Positions 1 through 8,981 are shown, numbered from the stretch's first letter. The stretch: 64,000 nt of DNA from Clostridia bacterium (GCA_017411325.1 JAFQQJ010000039.1:183361-247360); one strand, 5' to 3'. Translations and numbers: made by a program. Notes: generated by a model not told the origin, from the sequence alone.

Positions 1-355
1 TGAAGAGGATGTGGAAGAAAAAGGACTTCGTAAAGTTCTCAATTTCGGTCATACAGTAGGCCATGCCATAGAATCAAATGCGGGACTCGGAAGTCTTTAT
101 CACGGCGAATGCGTCGCTCTCGGAATGCTTTATATGGCGGATAAAGAAGCAAAAGAAAGAATACTTAATGTACTTAAAAAGCTTGGACTCCCCACGAAAG
201 CAGAGTTTGATAAGGACAAAATAATTAACACAATAAAGCACGACAAGAAAGCAACCGGCGACAAAATAACGGTTATTTACGTTAAGGAAATCGGAAACTT
301 TGAAATGAGAAAAATTGATATATCAGAGCTTTACGGATATATAAATGAGGTTTGA
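1..355 (+). CDS. aroB: 3-dehydroquinate synthase, C-terminal part (5' end outside window)
   Basis: This is the C-terminal ~117 residues of AroB, which converts DAHP to 3-dehydroquinate in the shikimate pathway using NAD and a divalent metal. The frame is open to the window edge (first full codon at base 2), so the GTG at 11 is an internal codon and not a start. The visible NFGHTVGHAIE motif carries metal-ligand histidines of the AroB family, and YHGECVALGM also fits. The stop at 353-355 lies just before aroC. The gene is therefore the upstream member of the aro operon. The rest of the protein and the operon promoter are not in the window. Confidence 0.95.
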   Translation, partial: EEDVEEKGLRKVLNFGHTVGHAIESNAGLGSLYHGECVALGMLYMADKEAKERILNVLKKLGLPTKAEFDKDKIINTIKHDKKATGDKITVIYVKEIGNFEMRKIDISELYGYINEV

Positions 356-357
356 AT

Positions 358-1449
358 ATGAAAAATACATTTGGAGATAACATAACCCTTACGGTTTTCG
401 GAGAAAGCCACGGAAGTGCCATAGGCGTTGTCATCGACGGTCTTGCCCCGGGAATTAGTATTGATGAGGAAAAAATAGCATATAAGCTTCTTTTAAGAAG
501 ACCTTCGGGCGGTATTTCCACATCAAGGGTTGAAGCGGACAAATTTAAAATTGAAAGCGGAGTTTATGAGGGAAAGACAACCGGAACGCCCGTTACAATT
601 ATAATTCCCAACGAAAACACAAAAAGCGGTGACTATAAGGCGACGGAAAACCTTGCAAGACCTGCCCATGCCGATTATACAGCGTATATGAAATATCACG
701 GCTTTGAAGACAGACGGGGCGGCGGTCACTTCAGCGGAAGAATAACCGCGGGGATAGTTGCCGCAGGTGCGATTTTTATAAGTGCTCTTGAAAATAAAGG
801 CATATATATCGGGACTCATATGAAAAAGTGCGCCGGAGTTTCGGACAGAGATTTTTCTGATCTTACAGAAGATGTTAAAAAGCTCATTAATATGCGTTTT
901 CCCGTTTTATCGGGGGAAGCGGGAAGTTTAATGCAGGAAAAAATTATGCAGGCAAGAGAAGAAAAGGACAGTGTCGGCGGAATACTCGAAACTGCAATTA
1001 TCGGTGTTCCCGCAGGACTCGGGGAGCCTTATTTTGACAGTATCGAAAGTAAAATCGCCCACGCAATGTTTTCAATCGGAGGCGTTAAAGGCATAGAATT
1101 CGGAAAAGGCTTTGCTCTTTCGGATATGGTGGGAAGCAAGGCAAACGATGCATTCAGAATGGAGAATGGCAAAGTTATAACAGAAACCAACAACAACGGT
1201 GGAATAAACGGCGGTATAACAAACGGAATGCCGATTTTATTCTCCCTTGCCGTAAAGCCTACGCCTTCCATATTCAGAGTGCAGAAGACAGTTGATTTCG
1301 TAAAAGGCGAGGACGCAGAAATTGAGCTTAAGGGAAGGCACGATCCTTGCATCGTGCACAGAGCAAAGAGCGTAGCAGATGCACTTTCGGCATTTGTAAT
1401 CGCTGATGTACTTACTGGTCGCTACGGAACAGACTATCTGGCAGATTAA
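358..1449 (+). CDS. aroC: chorismate synthase
   Basis: Converts 5-enolpyruvylshikimate-3-phosphate to chorismate with reduced FMN, the last step of the shared aromatic pathway. The 363-residue length is normal. Family landmarks are FGESHGSAIG near the N-terminus, RRPSGG with the following substrate-binding loop, HADYTAYMKYHG, and RRGGGHFSGR. A TTG at 352 is in frame, but the ATG at 358 sits 7 nt after GAGG (347-350) and is the better start. The gene begins 2 nt after the aroB stop, so it is surely co-transcribed with aroB. Confidence 0.97.
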   Translation: MKNTFGDNITLTVFGESHGSAIGVVIDGLAPGISIDEEKIAYKLLLRRPSGGISTSRVEADKFKIESGVYEGKTTGTPVTIIIPNENTKSGDYKATENLARPAHADYTAYMKYHGFEDRRGGGHFSGRITAGIVAAGAIFISALENKGIYIGTHMKKCAGVSDRDFSDLTEDVKKLINMRFPVLSGEAGSLMQEKIMQAREEKDSVGGILETAIIGVPAGLGEPYFDSIESKIAHAMFSIGGVKGIEFGKGFALSDMVGSKANDAFRMENGKVITETNNNGGINGGITNGMPILFSLAVKPTPSIFRVQKTVDFVKGEDAEIELKGRHDPCIVHRAKSVADALSAFVIADVLTGRYGTDYLAD

Positions 1450-1463
1450 TTTGGAGGAAGAAA

Positions 1464-2699
1464 ATGCAGTACGGTTGTATAGGTGAAAAACTGGGACACA
1501 GTTTTTCAAAGGAAATTCACGGGAAAATTGCCGATTATGAATACGAGCTTAAGGAGCTTAGAAGGGAAGAAGTTGCTTCCTTTATAACGGGACAAAATTA
1601 TAAAGCCCTTAATGTTACCATTCCTTATAAAGAGGTGGTAATCCCACATCTTGATGAAATTGATGAGGCAGCTGAAAAAATCGGTGCGGTAAATACAATT
1701 GTTAATAAAAACGGCAGACTATACGGATATAATACGGATTTTTACGGTATGATGGCACTTTTATCTTATATCGGTGTAGCTCTTGAAAATAAAAAGGTGC
1801 TGATACTTGGCACCGGAGGCACAAGCAGAACTGCTTATGCATTAGCTGAGCATCTTAAGGCAAGAGAAATTATAAAGGTATCACGAAGCGAAAAGGACGG
1901 AGCTGTAAGCTATGAAACGGCATATCGCAATCACATTGATGCGGAGGTTATAATAAACACAACGCCCTCCGGAATGTTTCCGAATTCAGAGGATTCGCCG
2001 ATTATGCTTGACTCTTTTACAAAGCTTGAAGGTGTAATTGATGCAATTTATAATCCCTTAAGAAGTAATCTTATTACAGATGCCTTAAAGCGGGGAATAA
2101 AGGCATCCGGCGGACTTTATATGCTGGTTGCCCAGGCGGTAAAAGCATCGGAATATTTTCTTGATACAAAATATCCTGATACGCTTTTGGATGCAGTATA
2201 TAAAGATATACTTTCAGAAAAAGAAAACATCGTTCTTGTGGGAATGCCGGGGGCAGGAAAAACCACAATAGGTAAAATACTTGCAGAAAAGCTCGGTAAA
2301 ACCTTTACCGATTCCGATGATGAAATAAAAAAGAGCGGGAAGACGCCCGATGAAATAATCAAAAGCCGTGGTGAACCGGAATTCAGAAAAATTGAAGCAG
2401 AAACCATAAAAAATCTTTCTGATAAAAACGGACTTGTTATAGCAACAGGCGGCGGAGCGGTTTTGAGAAAAGAAAATATAAAAAGACTTAAAAGAAACGG
2501 AAAAATCGTTTTCCTGGACAGAAATTTATCTGATATTCTTCCGACTCCTGACAGACCATTATCTCAAAACAGAGAGCTTCTTAAAAAGCGCTATGATGAA
2601 CGTTTCCCCATTTATACTTCTGTTTCGGATATTAAAGTAAAAATCGGAAACGATGCAAATGAAAATGCAGAAAATATTATAAAAATACTGAGAGGTTAA
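1464..2699 (+). CDS. aroE: bifunctional shikimate dehydrogenase / shikimate kinase (AroE-AroK fusion)
   Basis: A 411-residue fusion of two consecutive pathway enzymes. Residues 1 to about 250 are shikimate dehydrogenase (AroE): GHSFSKEIH substrate serines near residues 10-18, NVTIPYK with the catalytic lysine, GAVNTI, and a GTGGTSR NADP loop. From about residue 255 the protein becomes shikimate kinase: the Walker A loop GMPGAGKTT (about 261-269), a following D-S-D, GGGAVLR, and a RPL lid motif. The joint is a short linker with no internal stop or plausible internal start, so it looks like a true fusion and not two adjacent genes. The start ATG follows a GGAGG at 1452-1456. It lies in the aro operon between aroC and aroQ, and no separate aroK is present. 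Confidence 0.93.
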   Translation: MQYGCIGEKLGHSFSKEIHGKIADYEYELKELRREEVASFITGQNYKALNVTIPYKEVVIPHLDEIDEAAEKIGAVNTIVNKNGRLYGYNTDFYGMMALLSYIGVALENKKVLILGTGGTSRTAYALAEHLKAREIIKVSRSEKDGAVSYETAYRNHIDAEVIINTTPSGMFPNSEDSPIMLDSFTKLEGVIDAIYNPLRSNLITDALKRGIKASGGLYMLVAQAVKASEYFLDTKYPDTLLDAVYKDILSEKENIVLVGMPGAGKTTIGKILAEKLGKTFTDSDDEIKKSGKTPDEIIKSRGEPEFRKIEAETIKNLSDKNGLVIATGGGAVLRKENIKRLKRNGKIVFLDRNLSDILPTPDRPLSQNRELLKKRYDERFPIYTSVSDIKVKIGNDANENAENIIKILRG

Positions 2700-2703
2700 T
2701 TAT

Positions 2704-3153
2704 ATGAAAATACTTGTAATTAACGGCCCCAACTTAAATATGCTGGGTATAAGAGAACCTGATATTTACGGAAAATCAACCTATAAGGATTTAACCGATA
2801 TGATAGAAGCTTACTGTGAGGAAAAAAATGTGGAGGTTAAGTGCTATCAGTCAAACCACGAGGGTGCGCTGGTTGACGAAATCCAGTCGGCCTACGGCAC
2901 AAAGGACGGAATTGTTATAAATCCCGGAGCTTATACCCATACAAGTGTGGCGTTGCTTGATGCACTAAAAGCAGTCGGCATTCCTGCGGTTGAAGTTCAC
3001 ATCTCAAAGGTTGACGAAAGAGAGGACTTCAGGCAGATAAGCTATATAAGAAACTACTGCGAAAAAACCATAACCGGACTTGGCTTTGACGGATATATAA
3101 AGGCAATTGAGTATTTAATTGAAAGGGACGGTAAAAATGATAGCGGTAATTGA
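2704..3153 (+). CDS. aroQ: type II 3-dehydroquinate dehydratase
   Basis: Dehydrates 3-dehydroquinate to 3-dehydroshikimate. The length of 149 aa is typical for the small dodecameric type II enzyme. The N-terminal INGPNLNMLG with the following catalytic tyrosine in DIYG, the NPGAYTHTS loop and VEVHISKVDERE are all family signatures. It starts 4 nt after aroE/aroK, and its last 17 bases overlap the start of aroA, which indicates translational coupling in the aro operon. The presence of aroQ indicates that the type II (not type I, AroD) route is used. Confidence 0.97.
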   Translation: MKILVINGPNLNMLGIREPDIYGKSTYKDLTDMIEAYCEEKNVEVKCYQSNHEGALVDEIQSAYGTKDGIVINPGAYTHTSVALLDALKAVGIPAVEVHISKVDEREDFRQISYIRNYCEKTITGLGFDGYIKAIEYLIERDGKNDSGN

Positions 3154-4336
3154 AAAAGGTGCCTTGTCAGGAACAGTTAAAGCACCGCCATCTAAAAGTA
3201 TGGCGCACCGCCTGATAATTTCTGCCGCACTTTCAGAGGGCGAAAGCAGGATAAGTAATGTCGCATTATCTGAGGATATCAAGGCTACAATCGGTTGTAT
3301 GGAAATCCTGGGGAAAACGGCAACTTACAATGACGGAGTGCTTACCATTAAGGATGCACCTGCGATAAAAGGAGAAAAGAAGCTTTTTGTAAACGAAAGC
3401 GGAAGTACGCTTCGGTTTTTCATTCCCCTTTGCCTGACGGGCGATGAGGTTACATTATACGGAAGCGAAAGGCTTTTCGAGCGCCCCCTTGCCGTATATG
3501 AGGAAATTTTTGAGCATCAGGGTATTTTCTTTGAAAAGGGCAAGAATTACTTAAAGCTTAAAGGTAAACTTGAGGGCGGAAGCTATGAAATACGGGGCGA
3601 TATAAGTAGCCAGTTTATAACAGGTTTACTTTTTGCATTGCCGACACTTACGGGCGACAGCGAAATTAAAATAACCGGTAAATTTGAAAGCAAAAGCTAT
3701 ATTTTAATGACGCTTTCAGCACTTAAAACCTTCGGTATAGACATTTATTTTGACGGCGACAGAGTCTTTAGGATAAAAGGCGGACAAAGCTATAAAAGAT
3801 GCGATGCCGAAGTTGAAGGGGATTGGTCAAACGCGGCATTTTTCGAAGCCTTAAATTACCTTGGAAGCAATGTAACAGTTTACGGAATTGACGATAATTC
3901 CCTTCAGGGCGATAAAATCTGCAAAAAGTATTTTGAGGAAATTAAGTGCGGCAAAAAGGAATTGTCCTTGGCTGATTGTCCCGACCTTGCACCCATACTC
4001 TTTACGGTTGCGGCATACCTCGGCGGAGCAGAATTTAAGGATACCGCAAGGCTTAAGATAAAGGAATCCGACAGGGCAAAGGTTATGAAGGAGGAGCTTT
4101 CAAAGTTCGGAGCGGAAATTTTGGTTTATGAAAATTCCGTAACGGTAAAAAAGAGTAGCCTTCATTCGCCAACAGTTACATTAAGCAGCCATAACGACCA
4201 CAGAATTGCAATGAGCCTGGCGGTTTTATCCACCGTTTACGGCGGCATAATCGAGGATGCGGGAGCGGTAAAAAAGAGTATGCCTGACTTTTATGAAAAG
4301 CTTGCAGCATTGGGAGCAAAGGTGGAATTGAAATGA
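3137..4336 (+). CDS. aroA: 3-phosphoshikimate 1-carboxyvinyltransferase (EPSP synthase)
   Basis: Transfers the enolpyruvyl group of PEP to shikimate-3-phosphate. At 399 aa it is slightly short for the family (420-430) but complete. APPSKSMAHR near the N-terminus is the substrate-binding lysine region, and NESGSTLRFF is the PEP-binding signature. The late KESDRAKVM and HNDHRIAMS motifs are also present. A TTG at 3119 extends the frame, but the ATG at 3137 follows AAAGGGA at good spacing and gives the standard N-terminus. It overlaps aroQ upstream and tyrA downstream (ATGA). Confidence 0.96.
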   Translation: MIAVIEKGALSGTVKAPPSKSMAHRLIISAALSEGESRISNVALSEDIKATIGCMEILGKTATYNDGVLTIKDAPAIKGEKKLFVNESGSTLRFFIPLCLTGDEVTLYGSERLFERPLAVYEEIFEHQGIFFEKGKNYLKLKGKLEGGSYEIRGDISSQFITGLLFALPTLTGDSEIKITGKFESKSYILMTLSALKTFGIDIYFDGDRVFRIKGGQSYKRCDAEVEGDWSNAAFFEALNYLGSNVTVYGIDDNSLQGDKICKKYFEEIKCGKKELSLADCPDLAPILFTVAAYLGGAEFKDTARLKIKESDRAKVMKEELSKFGAEILVYENSVTVKKSSLHSPTVTLSSHNDHRIAMSLAVLSTVYGGIIEDAGAVKKSMPDFYEKLAALGAKVELK

Positions 4337-5190
4337 TAGTAGACGTAAGTAAAAAAATACTGATAGTGGGACTCGGTCTTCTTGGCGGAAGCTATGCAAG
4401 GGTACTAAAAAGATTCGGGTTTCATATATCAGCCATAACAAAGGAGCAAAGCTCCATCGATTATGCCCTTAATGAAGGGATGATTGACGAAGGAACAACT
4501 CACCTTGACGAAAGAATAATAGGCGAGGCTGACCTTGTGATATTTGCCCTTTATCCCCATATATTTATTGAGTGGATAGAAAAAAATCAGAAGCTTTTAA
4601 AAAGCGGAGCGATTATAACGGACGTAACCGGTGTAAAGAGAAGTATCGTTTATAAAATTCAGGATATGCTTCGTGACGATGTTGAGTTTATAGCGGCACA
4701 TCCTATGGCGGGGCGTGAAGTGTCGGGCGTTGAAAACAGCACCGATAAAATGTTTGCGGGAGCAAACTATATCGTTACGCCTACGGACAAGAACAGCCCT
4801 GAGGCAATTAACACCTGTCTTGAGCTCGGAAGGCTTTTAGGCTTTTCCAACGTAACAACTCTCAGCCCGGAAGAGCATGATGAAATGATAGGCTTTCTTT
4901 CTCAGCTTACCCATTGTATCGCAATCACTCTTATGACCTGCAACGATAAAGAAAATATGGAAAAATTCACGGGTGACTCCTTCAGGGATTTAACCAGAAT
5001 TGCCCGAATCAATGACCTTATGTGGAGCGAGCTTTTTATTGCAAACAAAGACGCGTTGCTTTCACAGATGGATATGTTTATAAATAAATTTAACGAGCTT
5101 AAAGCAATGCTTGAAGCAGAGGATATTGACTCTATGCGAGAAATGATGCGTCATTCCACAAAACGCAGAGCATTATTTGACAAAAAATAA
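4333..5190 (+). CDS. tyrA: prephenate dehydrogenase
   Basis: Oxidatively decarboxylates prephenate to 4-hydroxyphenylpyruvate for tyrosine synthesis. The 285-residue protein has the dinucleotide-binding VGLGLLGGS loop at its N-terminus, TDVTGVKR, the AAHPMAGRE active-site motif, and a helical C-terminal dimerisation half. There is no chorismate mutase domain and no C-terminal ACT domain, so feedback control by tyrosine through ACT is not expected. Its ATG overlaps the aroA stop as ATGA, indicating translational coupling. No chorismate mutase gene is seen in this part of the operon. Confidence 0.93.
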   Translation: MIVDVSKKILIVGLGLLGGSYARVLKRFGFHISAITKEQSSIDYALNEGMIDEGTTHLDERIIGEADLVIFALYPHIFIEWIEKNQKLLKSGAIITDVTGVKRSIVYKIQDMLRDDVEFIAAHPMAGREVSGVENSTDKMFAGANYIVTPTDKNSPEAINTCLELGRLLGFSNVTTLSPEEHDEMIGFLSQLTHCIAITLMTCNDKENMEKFTGDSFRDLTRIARINDLMWSELFIANKDALLSQMDMFINKFNELKAMLEAEDIDSMREMMRHSTKRRALFDKK

Positions 5191-5217
5191 AACACAATTT
5201 GAAAGGACGTATTTATT

Positions 5218-6249
5218 ATGAAAAACATAAACTTCTTAAGAAAATTGCCCATCCCTATGGATATCAAGGCGCAGTACCCCATAACTCCCGAAATGGAGAA
5301 AATCAAAGCTGACAGAGACGAAGAAATTAAAAAGGTTTTCACAGGCGAATCCGACAAATTCATCCTTGTAATCGGACCCTGCTCTGCGGATGATAAAACC
5401 GCAGTTATGGACTATATCGGAAGGCTTAAAAGGGTGGAAGAGCAGGTTAAGGATAAAATTATAATCATTCCCAGGATTTACACAAACAAGCCCAGAACAA
5501 CAGGAAGCGGTTATAAGGGAATGCTTCATCAGCCCAACCCCGAGGAAAAGCCCGATATGCTTAAGGGTATCGTTGCAATAAGAGATATCCATATGACAGC
5601 ATTAAAGGACTATGGCTTCTCCTGTGCGGACGAAATGCTTTATCCTGCAAACTACCGTTACCTTTCTGACCTTCTTGCATATGTTGCAATCGGTGCACGT
5701 TCCGTTGAAAATCAGGAACACAGACTTTCCTCCAGCGGATTTGACGTTCCCGTTGGTATGAAAAACCCCACAGAGGGTGACTTCTCCATTATGATGAATG
5801 CAATCAATGCCGCGCAGCACGGACATACCTTCATTTACAGAGGATGGGAAGTTGAGACAGCGGGTAACCCCCTTGCGCACGCAATACTCAGAGGCTATAT
5901 GGATAACTACGGAAGAAGCCTTCCCAACTATCATTATGAAGACCTTGAGAGACTTGACGAGGCATATAAAAAGGACGGCCTTTTAAATCCTGCGGTTATT
6001 GTTGATACAAACCACGCAAACTCCGGCAAGAAATATCTTGAGCAGATTCGTATTGCAAAGGACGTTTTATACAGCTGTTCAAAGAATTCCGACATCAAGA
6101 AGCTTGTTAAGGGCCTGATGATTGAAAGCTATATTGAAGACGGTGCACAGAAAATTGGCGAAAACGTTTACGGTAAGTCTATTACAGACCCCTGCCTCGG
6201 CTGGGAAAAGACCGAAAAGCTCATCTTAGACCTTGCAGACGAGCTTTAA
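5218..6249 (+). CDS. aroF: 3-deoxy-7-phosphoheptulonate synthase (type I, AroG/AroF-like)
   Basis: Condenses PEP with erythrose-4-phosphate to DAHP, the entry step of the shikimate pathway. The 343-aa length and the motifs FILVIGPCSADD, PRTTGSGYKG, GARSVENQEHR, GMKNPTEGDF and DTNHANSGK mark the type I alpha class found in E. coli AroFGH. It is not the type I beta class often linked to chorismate mutase in Bacillota. A GAAAGGA stands before the ATG. It is the last gene of the aro operon and is followed at once by a strong terminator. Which aromatic product inhibits it cannot be read from sequence, so the F/G/H letter is provisional. Confidence 0.93.
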   Translation: MKNINFLRKLPIPMDIKAQYPITPEMEKIKADRDEEIKKVFTGESDKFILVIGPCSADDKTAVMDYIGRLKRVEEQVKDKIIIIPRIYTNKPRTTGSGYKGMLHQPNPEEKPDMLKGIVAIRDIHMTALKDYGFSCADEMLYPANYRYLSDLLAYVAIGARSVENQEHRLSSSGFDVPVGMKNPTEGDFSIMMNAINAAQHGHTFIYRGWEVETAGNPLAHAILRGYMDNYGRSLPNYHYEDLERLDEAYKKDGLLNPAVIVDTNHANSGKKYLEQIRIAKDVLYSCSKNSDIKKLVKGLMIESYIEDGAQKIGENVYGKSITDPCLGWEKTEKLILDLADEL

Positions 6250-6255
6250 TTGATA

Positions 6256-6287
6256 AAAAAATGACAAACGAAAGTTTGTCATTTTTT
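6256..6287 (+). terminator. rho-independent terminator of the aro operon
   Basis: A 14-bp perfect stem (AAAAAATGACAAAC with its complement), a GAAA tetraloop and a T tract lie directly after the DAHP synthase stop. The A-rich foot makes it potentially bidirectional. Confidence 0.93.
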
Positions 6288-6298
6288 GTTTTATATTA

Positions 6299-6327
6299 TT
6301 GACGGATTTAATATGGTAGGGTATAAT
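6299..6327 (+). promoter_or_regulatory. sigma-A promoter for the 140-aa membrane protein gene
   Basis: TTGACG at 6299-6304, a 17-nt spacer and TATAAT at 6322-6327 make a near-consensus promoter right after the aro terminator. The start codon at 6349 is about 15 nt downstream of the expected transcription start. Confidence 0.8.
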
Positions 6328-6348
6328 GGGATGGAAAGGGGAGCAAAT

Positions 6349-6771
6349 ATGAAGAAAAACATTTTTATAGGCATTCTTTCGCCACTGTTTTATTTTTTGT
6401 CAACATATCTGATGTTATTATGGGAATATAATGAAAGTTTTGCGATAATTCAAGATGTAATGCTCATTGCTTTGCCGGCACTTCCGGGTGTTGCTCTTGC
6501 TATCTTCTTGATAAGAAATTCTTTAATGGAATTCCTGAAATCTTTGGGAATTTGTTTTATCTCTTCTATCTGCTTTACATTCATATTGACTTTGCTGCCA
6601 TTTACAGGTTTACTCGAAACTGAAAAAATTGGCTTAGGAGAAGGATTTTTGATTGCAATTACATCTACGTTGTATATAATCTCTTGCACCATTGGATGCG
6701 TTATAGCTGCTATTTTGAGTTTTGTTAAACAAAAAAGAATGATAATTCAAAAGACAGATATGAATTCATAA
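6349..6771 (+). CDS. small four-helix membrane protein, function unknown
   Basis: I do not recognise this 140-aa protein. It has four hydrophobic stretches, roughly at residues 5-25, 29-52, 57-80 and 100-125, with a lysine-rich N-terminus and a short polar C-terminal tail, so it is an integral membrane protein. The frame stays open upstream to 6286, but that part lies across the promoter. The ATG at 6349, preceded by GGGG near 6338-6341, is the sensible start. It is AT-rich compared with the aro genes, has its own promoter, and has no functional neighbours, which suggests an accessory gene. Confidence 0.6.
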   Translation: MKKNIFIGILSPLFYFLSTYLMLLWEYNESFAIIQDVMLIALPALPGVALAIFLIRNSLMEFLKSLGICFISSICFTFILTLLPFTGLLETEKIGLGEGFLIAITSTLYIISCTIGCVIAAILSFVKQKRMIIQKTDMNS

Positions 6772-7104
6772 AAATTTAATTTTATCAAGTATATAAAATT
6801 TAAAGGATTAGTTTGCCGATTTTGATATTTATATATAATATCGGATGCGAGGAACTTCAGTATTCTTGCGGGTTCTAAAGAAAAGTTTTAAAGGAAAAAC
6901 AGTTAAATAAATAGAGAAAAATAGTAGGTTATATTCTTCACTGTTTGCTTGTCTTGACACGAACTGTTGCTGGATAGGCTTTGCATTTAAACCGTCTGTG
7001 CAGTATACATAAAACGATCATATGGAAAATTAATTAACTGAAACGACACCATAAATATGTTTGTGTCTATAATTTAATTTGTTAAATCAAGGAGACAGAT
7101 AAAT
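6772..7104. other. 333-nt intergenic stretch without a gene
   Basis: AT-rich DNA between two orphan genes. It holds a possible weak promoter (TTTGCC at 6812, TATAAT at 6834-6839, 16-nt spacer) and a TTGACA at 6954-6959 with no matching -10. A TATAAT at 7068-7073 lacks a recognisable -35 but could serve the next gene. I see no open frame with a ribosome site, no tRNA and no strong terminator in it. Confidence 0.5.
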
Positions 7105-7791
7105 ATGTGGTTTAAAAAGAAGAATGATAAAGAACCGTTGATTGTGAACATCGACGGAACCAGGAAAGAAATGTATAACTACACGGTCAAAGAAGAAGTT
7201 TATTTTTCGGGTGAATATGTGGATAACAAATACATATCTGTTTTTTGGGGAATAAGTTTTTCCGGAGATGATAAGTGGAAATTTGTTTTCGGTGAGGAGC
7301 TTCTAGCGTACTCAAAGCGCGTACAAGAAAGAAGAAGAACGAAAATTCTCGGTCCTTTGGAAGGAATGGGAGTTAATTGCGAAAATATAAAGAGGCATAT
7401 GGAAACGCTCTATGTGGAAGTTGAGATGTGGGCGGATTATATCGAAAACGGAGAGGTGTTAGGCGATGTACTGTTCATAATACGCGATAACTGGCCTGAG
7501 GACGATACAACATCTTTTGAGTGTGCTGAAGAAATTGCATCGGTTACTCGTGAATTCGGTGAAGATGTTGCTTGTGGAAAAAAGCGACTTTGCGGAAAAG
7601 AGTATGCTACAGTTGAGGGCAAGACCTCTGACGAAAAGTTATCCATGTCATTTAAATATTACATTATAAGAAAAGAATCGATGCTTTGCGAGATGTGCTG
7701 TCGAGCTAAAGTGGGGCACGAATACATGTTTGATGAATTCGAGAAACATCTGAAGAAGTACAAAGGAACAAAGGCTCCGTGTTTCAGATAA
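7105..7791 (+). CDS. hypothetical soluble protein, 228 aa
   Basis: Unrecognised. The 228-residue product has no signal peptide or membrane helix, is rich in charged and aromatic residues, and has a C-terminal cysteine cluster (CEMCCR near residue 195). The ATG follows AAGGAGA at 7090-7096 with good spacing, so translation is credible. Codon use is more AT-biased than in the neighbouring metabolic genes, and it is surrounded by long non-coding gaps. No partner gene suggests a job. Together with the 6349 gene it forms a small accessory patch between the aro operon and the sugar genes. Confidence 0.6.
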   Translation: MWFKKKNDKEPLIVNIDGTRKEMYNYTVKEEVYFSGEYVDNKYISVFWGISFSGDDKWKFVFGEELLAYSKRVQERRRTKILGPLEGMGVNCENIKRHMETLYVEVEMWADYIENGEVLGDVLFIIRDNWPEDDTTSFECAEEIASVTREFGEDVACGKKRLCGKEYATVEGKTSDEKLSMSFKYYIIRKESMLCEMCCRAKVGHEYMFDEFEKHLKKYKGTKAPCFR

Positions 7792-7996
7792 AAGGTACGA
7801 GTTTCTATGTGATTATTCATAAAAAGGTTTGTATCTAACCATCTGTTCCGCATAGTAAAGAATGTAGGGAGAATATATAATGCTTGAAAGAAAATCTTTT
7901 AATAATCATTACGAGAGAACATCTGGACCTTTTTAATTTATAGGTATAAAACATAAACAATGAGAAATAAAAATACTTACATCAAGGAGAGATATT

Positions 7997-8830
7997 ATGA
8001 ATAACAGAATAAGTTTTTACACACCGCCGTACCCCCGTGCAAAAAGCTACATAGATATGATTGACTTGGCGGTAGAGCATGGTCTTTCTCTGGTTGAGGG
8101 CTTAAGCACCATGGAATTTTCTGCACCTGATGTCGAGAAAGCTAAAAAAATAAAGGAATATGCCGACAGCAAAAATATAAAATTCCCTTGTTTTTCAGTA
8201 TTTATCAATCTGGGGAGAGAAGACAGCAGGGAAATGATAGAAAGGCTTAAAGCCTATGCGGATGTTGCGAAGGCTTTGGGTTCACCTTATCTTCATCACA
8301 CAATTATTCCTGAATTCAGCCATCCCGACAGGGTACTTCCGCTTAAGGAAGAGCTTTTCGAAAAAGGAATAAAGGCAGTTCGTGAAATTTACGACTACTG
8401 TGAAAAAATCGGCATAAAAGCCATATACGAGCCCCAGGGCTTTATATTCAACGGAATAGAAAATCTTAAACGCTTTGCAAACGAGGTTGAAAGAGACATA
8501 ATGTTCGTGGCTGACTTTACCAACATCTGTCAGTCGGGAGACTGTATTGAAGACTTTATCAAAGCATTCCCCGGAAAAATCGCTCACGCTCACATCAAGG
8601 ATGCGGTTTTAAGCGATGAGGATTTCAGTAACTCAAGGGAAGTAAACCTTAAGGGCGGATATGTGTGCGAGGTTGAAACCGGAAAGGGCGAAATTGATAT
8701 AAAAGGAATAATAAAGCTTCTGGATTCCTTTGGCTACAAAGGAGCTTATGCCCTTGAATACGGCGTAAAGGACGATAACTCCGACGGAGTTAAGAACGCG
8801 CTTAAAGTAATTGACGAAGCACTTAGCTAA
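7997..8830 (+). CDS. sugar phosphate isomerase/epimerase (xylose isomerase-like TIM barrel)
   Basis: The 277-aa protein has the layout of AP-endonuclease-2-fold TIM barrels that isomerise or epimerise sugars or inositol derivatives. Likely metal ligands are the glutamate in AIYEPQG, the aspartate in VADFTN, HAHIKD and the final ALEYG. The start ATG has AAGGAGAG at 7984-7991. There is no signal peptide, so it is cytoplasmic. It lies near an AraC regulator and a Gfo/Idh/MocA dehydrogenase. Such pairs commonly act together on unusual sugars or cyclitols, but the exact substrate cannot be told. It is followed by a strong terminator. Confidence 0.8.
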   Translation: MNNRISFYTPPYPRAKSYIDMIDLAVEHGLSLVEGLSTMEFSAPDVEKAKKIKEYADSKNIKFPCFSVFINLGREDSREMIERLKAYADVAKALGSPYLHHTIIPEFSHPDRVLPLKEELFEKGIKAVREIYDYCEKIGIKAIYEPQGFIFNGIENLKRFANEVERDIMFVADFTNICQSGDCIEDFIKAFPGKIAHAHIKDAVLSDEDFSNSREVNLKGGYVCEVETGKGEIDIKGIIKLLDSFGYKGAYALEYGVKDDNSDGVKNALKVIDEALS

Positions 8831-8908
8831 AAGGAGATGTAAAAAAAGTCCAGACCGCAAAAAGGCGAAGAATTTAATAAACCGTCGTTTACACAAACTC
8901 CAAAGTAT

Positions 8909-8951
8909 AAAATAAAGAAAAATCGCATGTTATGCGATTTTTCTTTATTTT
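8909..8951. terminator. long bidirectional terminator after the isomerase gene
   Basis: A 20-bp stem (AAAATAAAGAAAAATCGCAT with its complement) around a GTT loop. Its foot is A-rich on one side and T-rich on the other, so it can end transcription from either direction. Confidence 0.9.
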
Positions 8952-8981
8952 AAGCCTTTTTGCTATGAACAAACTTCGCCA

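Noticed and set aside
11..16. The GTG at 11 as the start of the first gene
   Set aside because: The frame is open to the window edge and the protein begins in the middle of the AroB domain, so the gene is cut by the window.
7880..7936. An 18-codon ORF with GGGAG upstream, between the 228-aa gene and the isomerase gene
   Set aside because: Too short to judge, with no promoter and no similarity I can recognise. It may be chance in AT-rich spacer.
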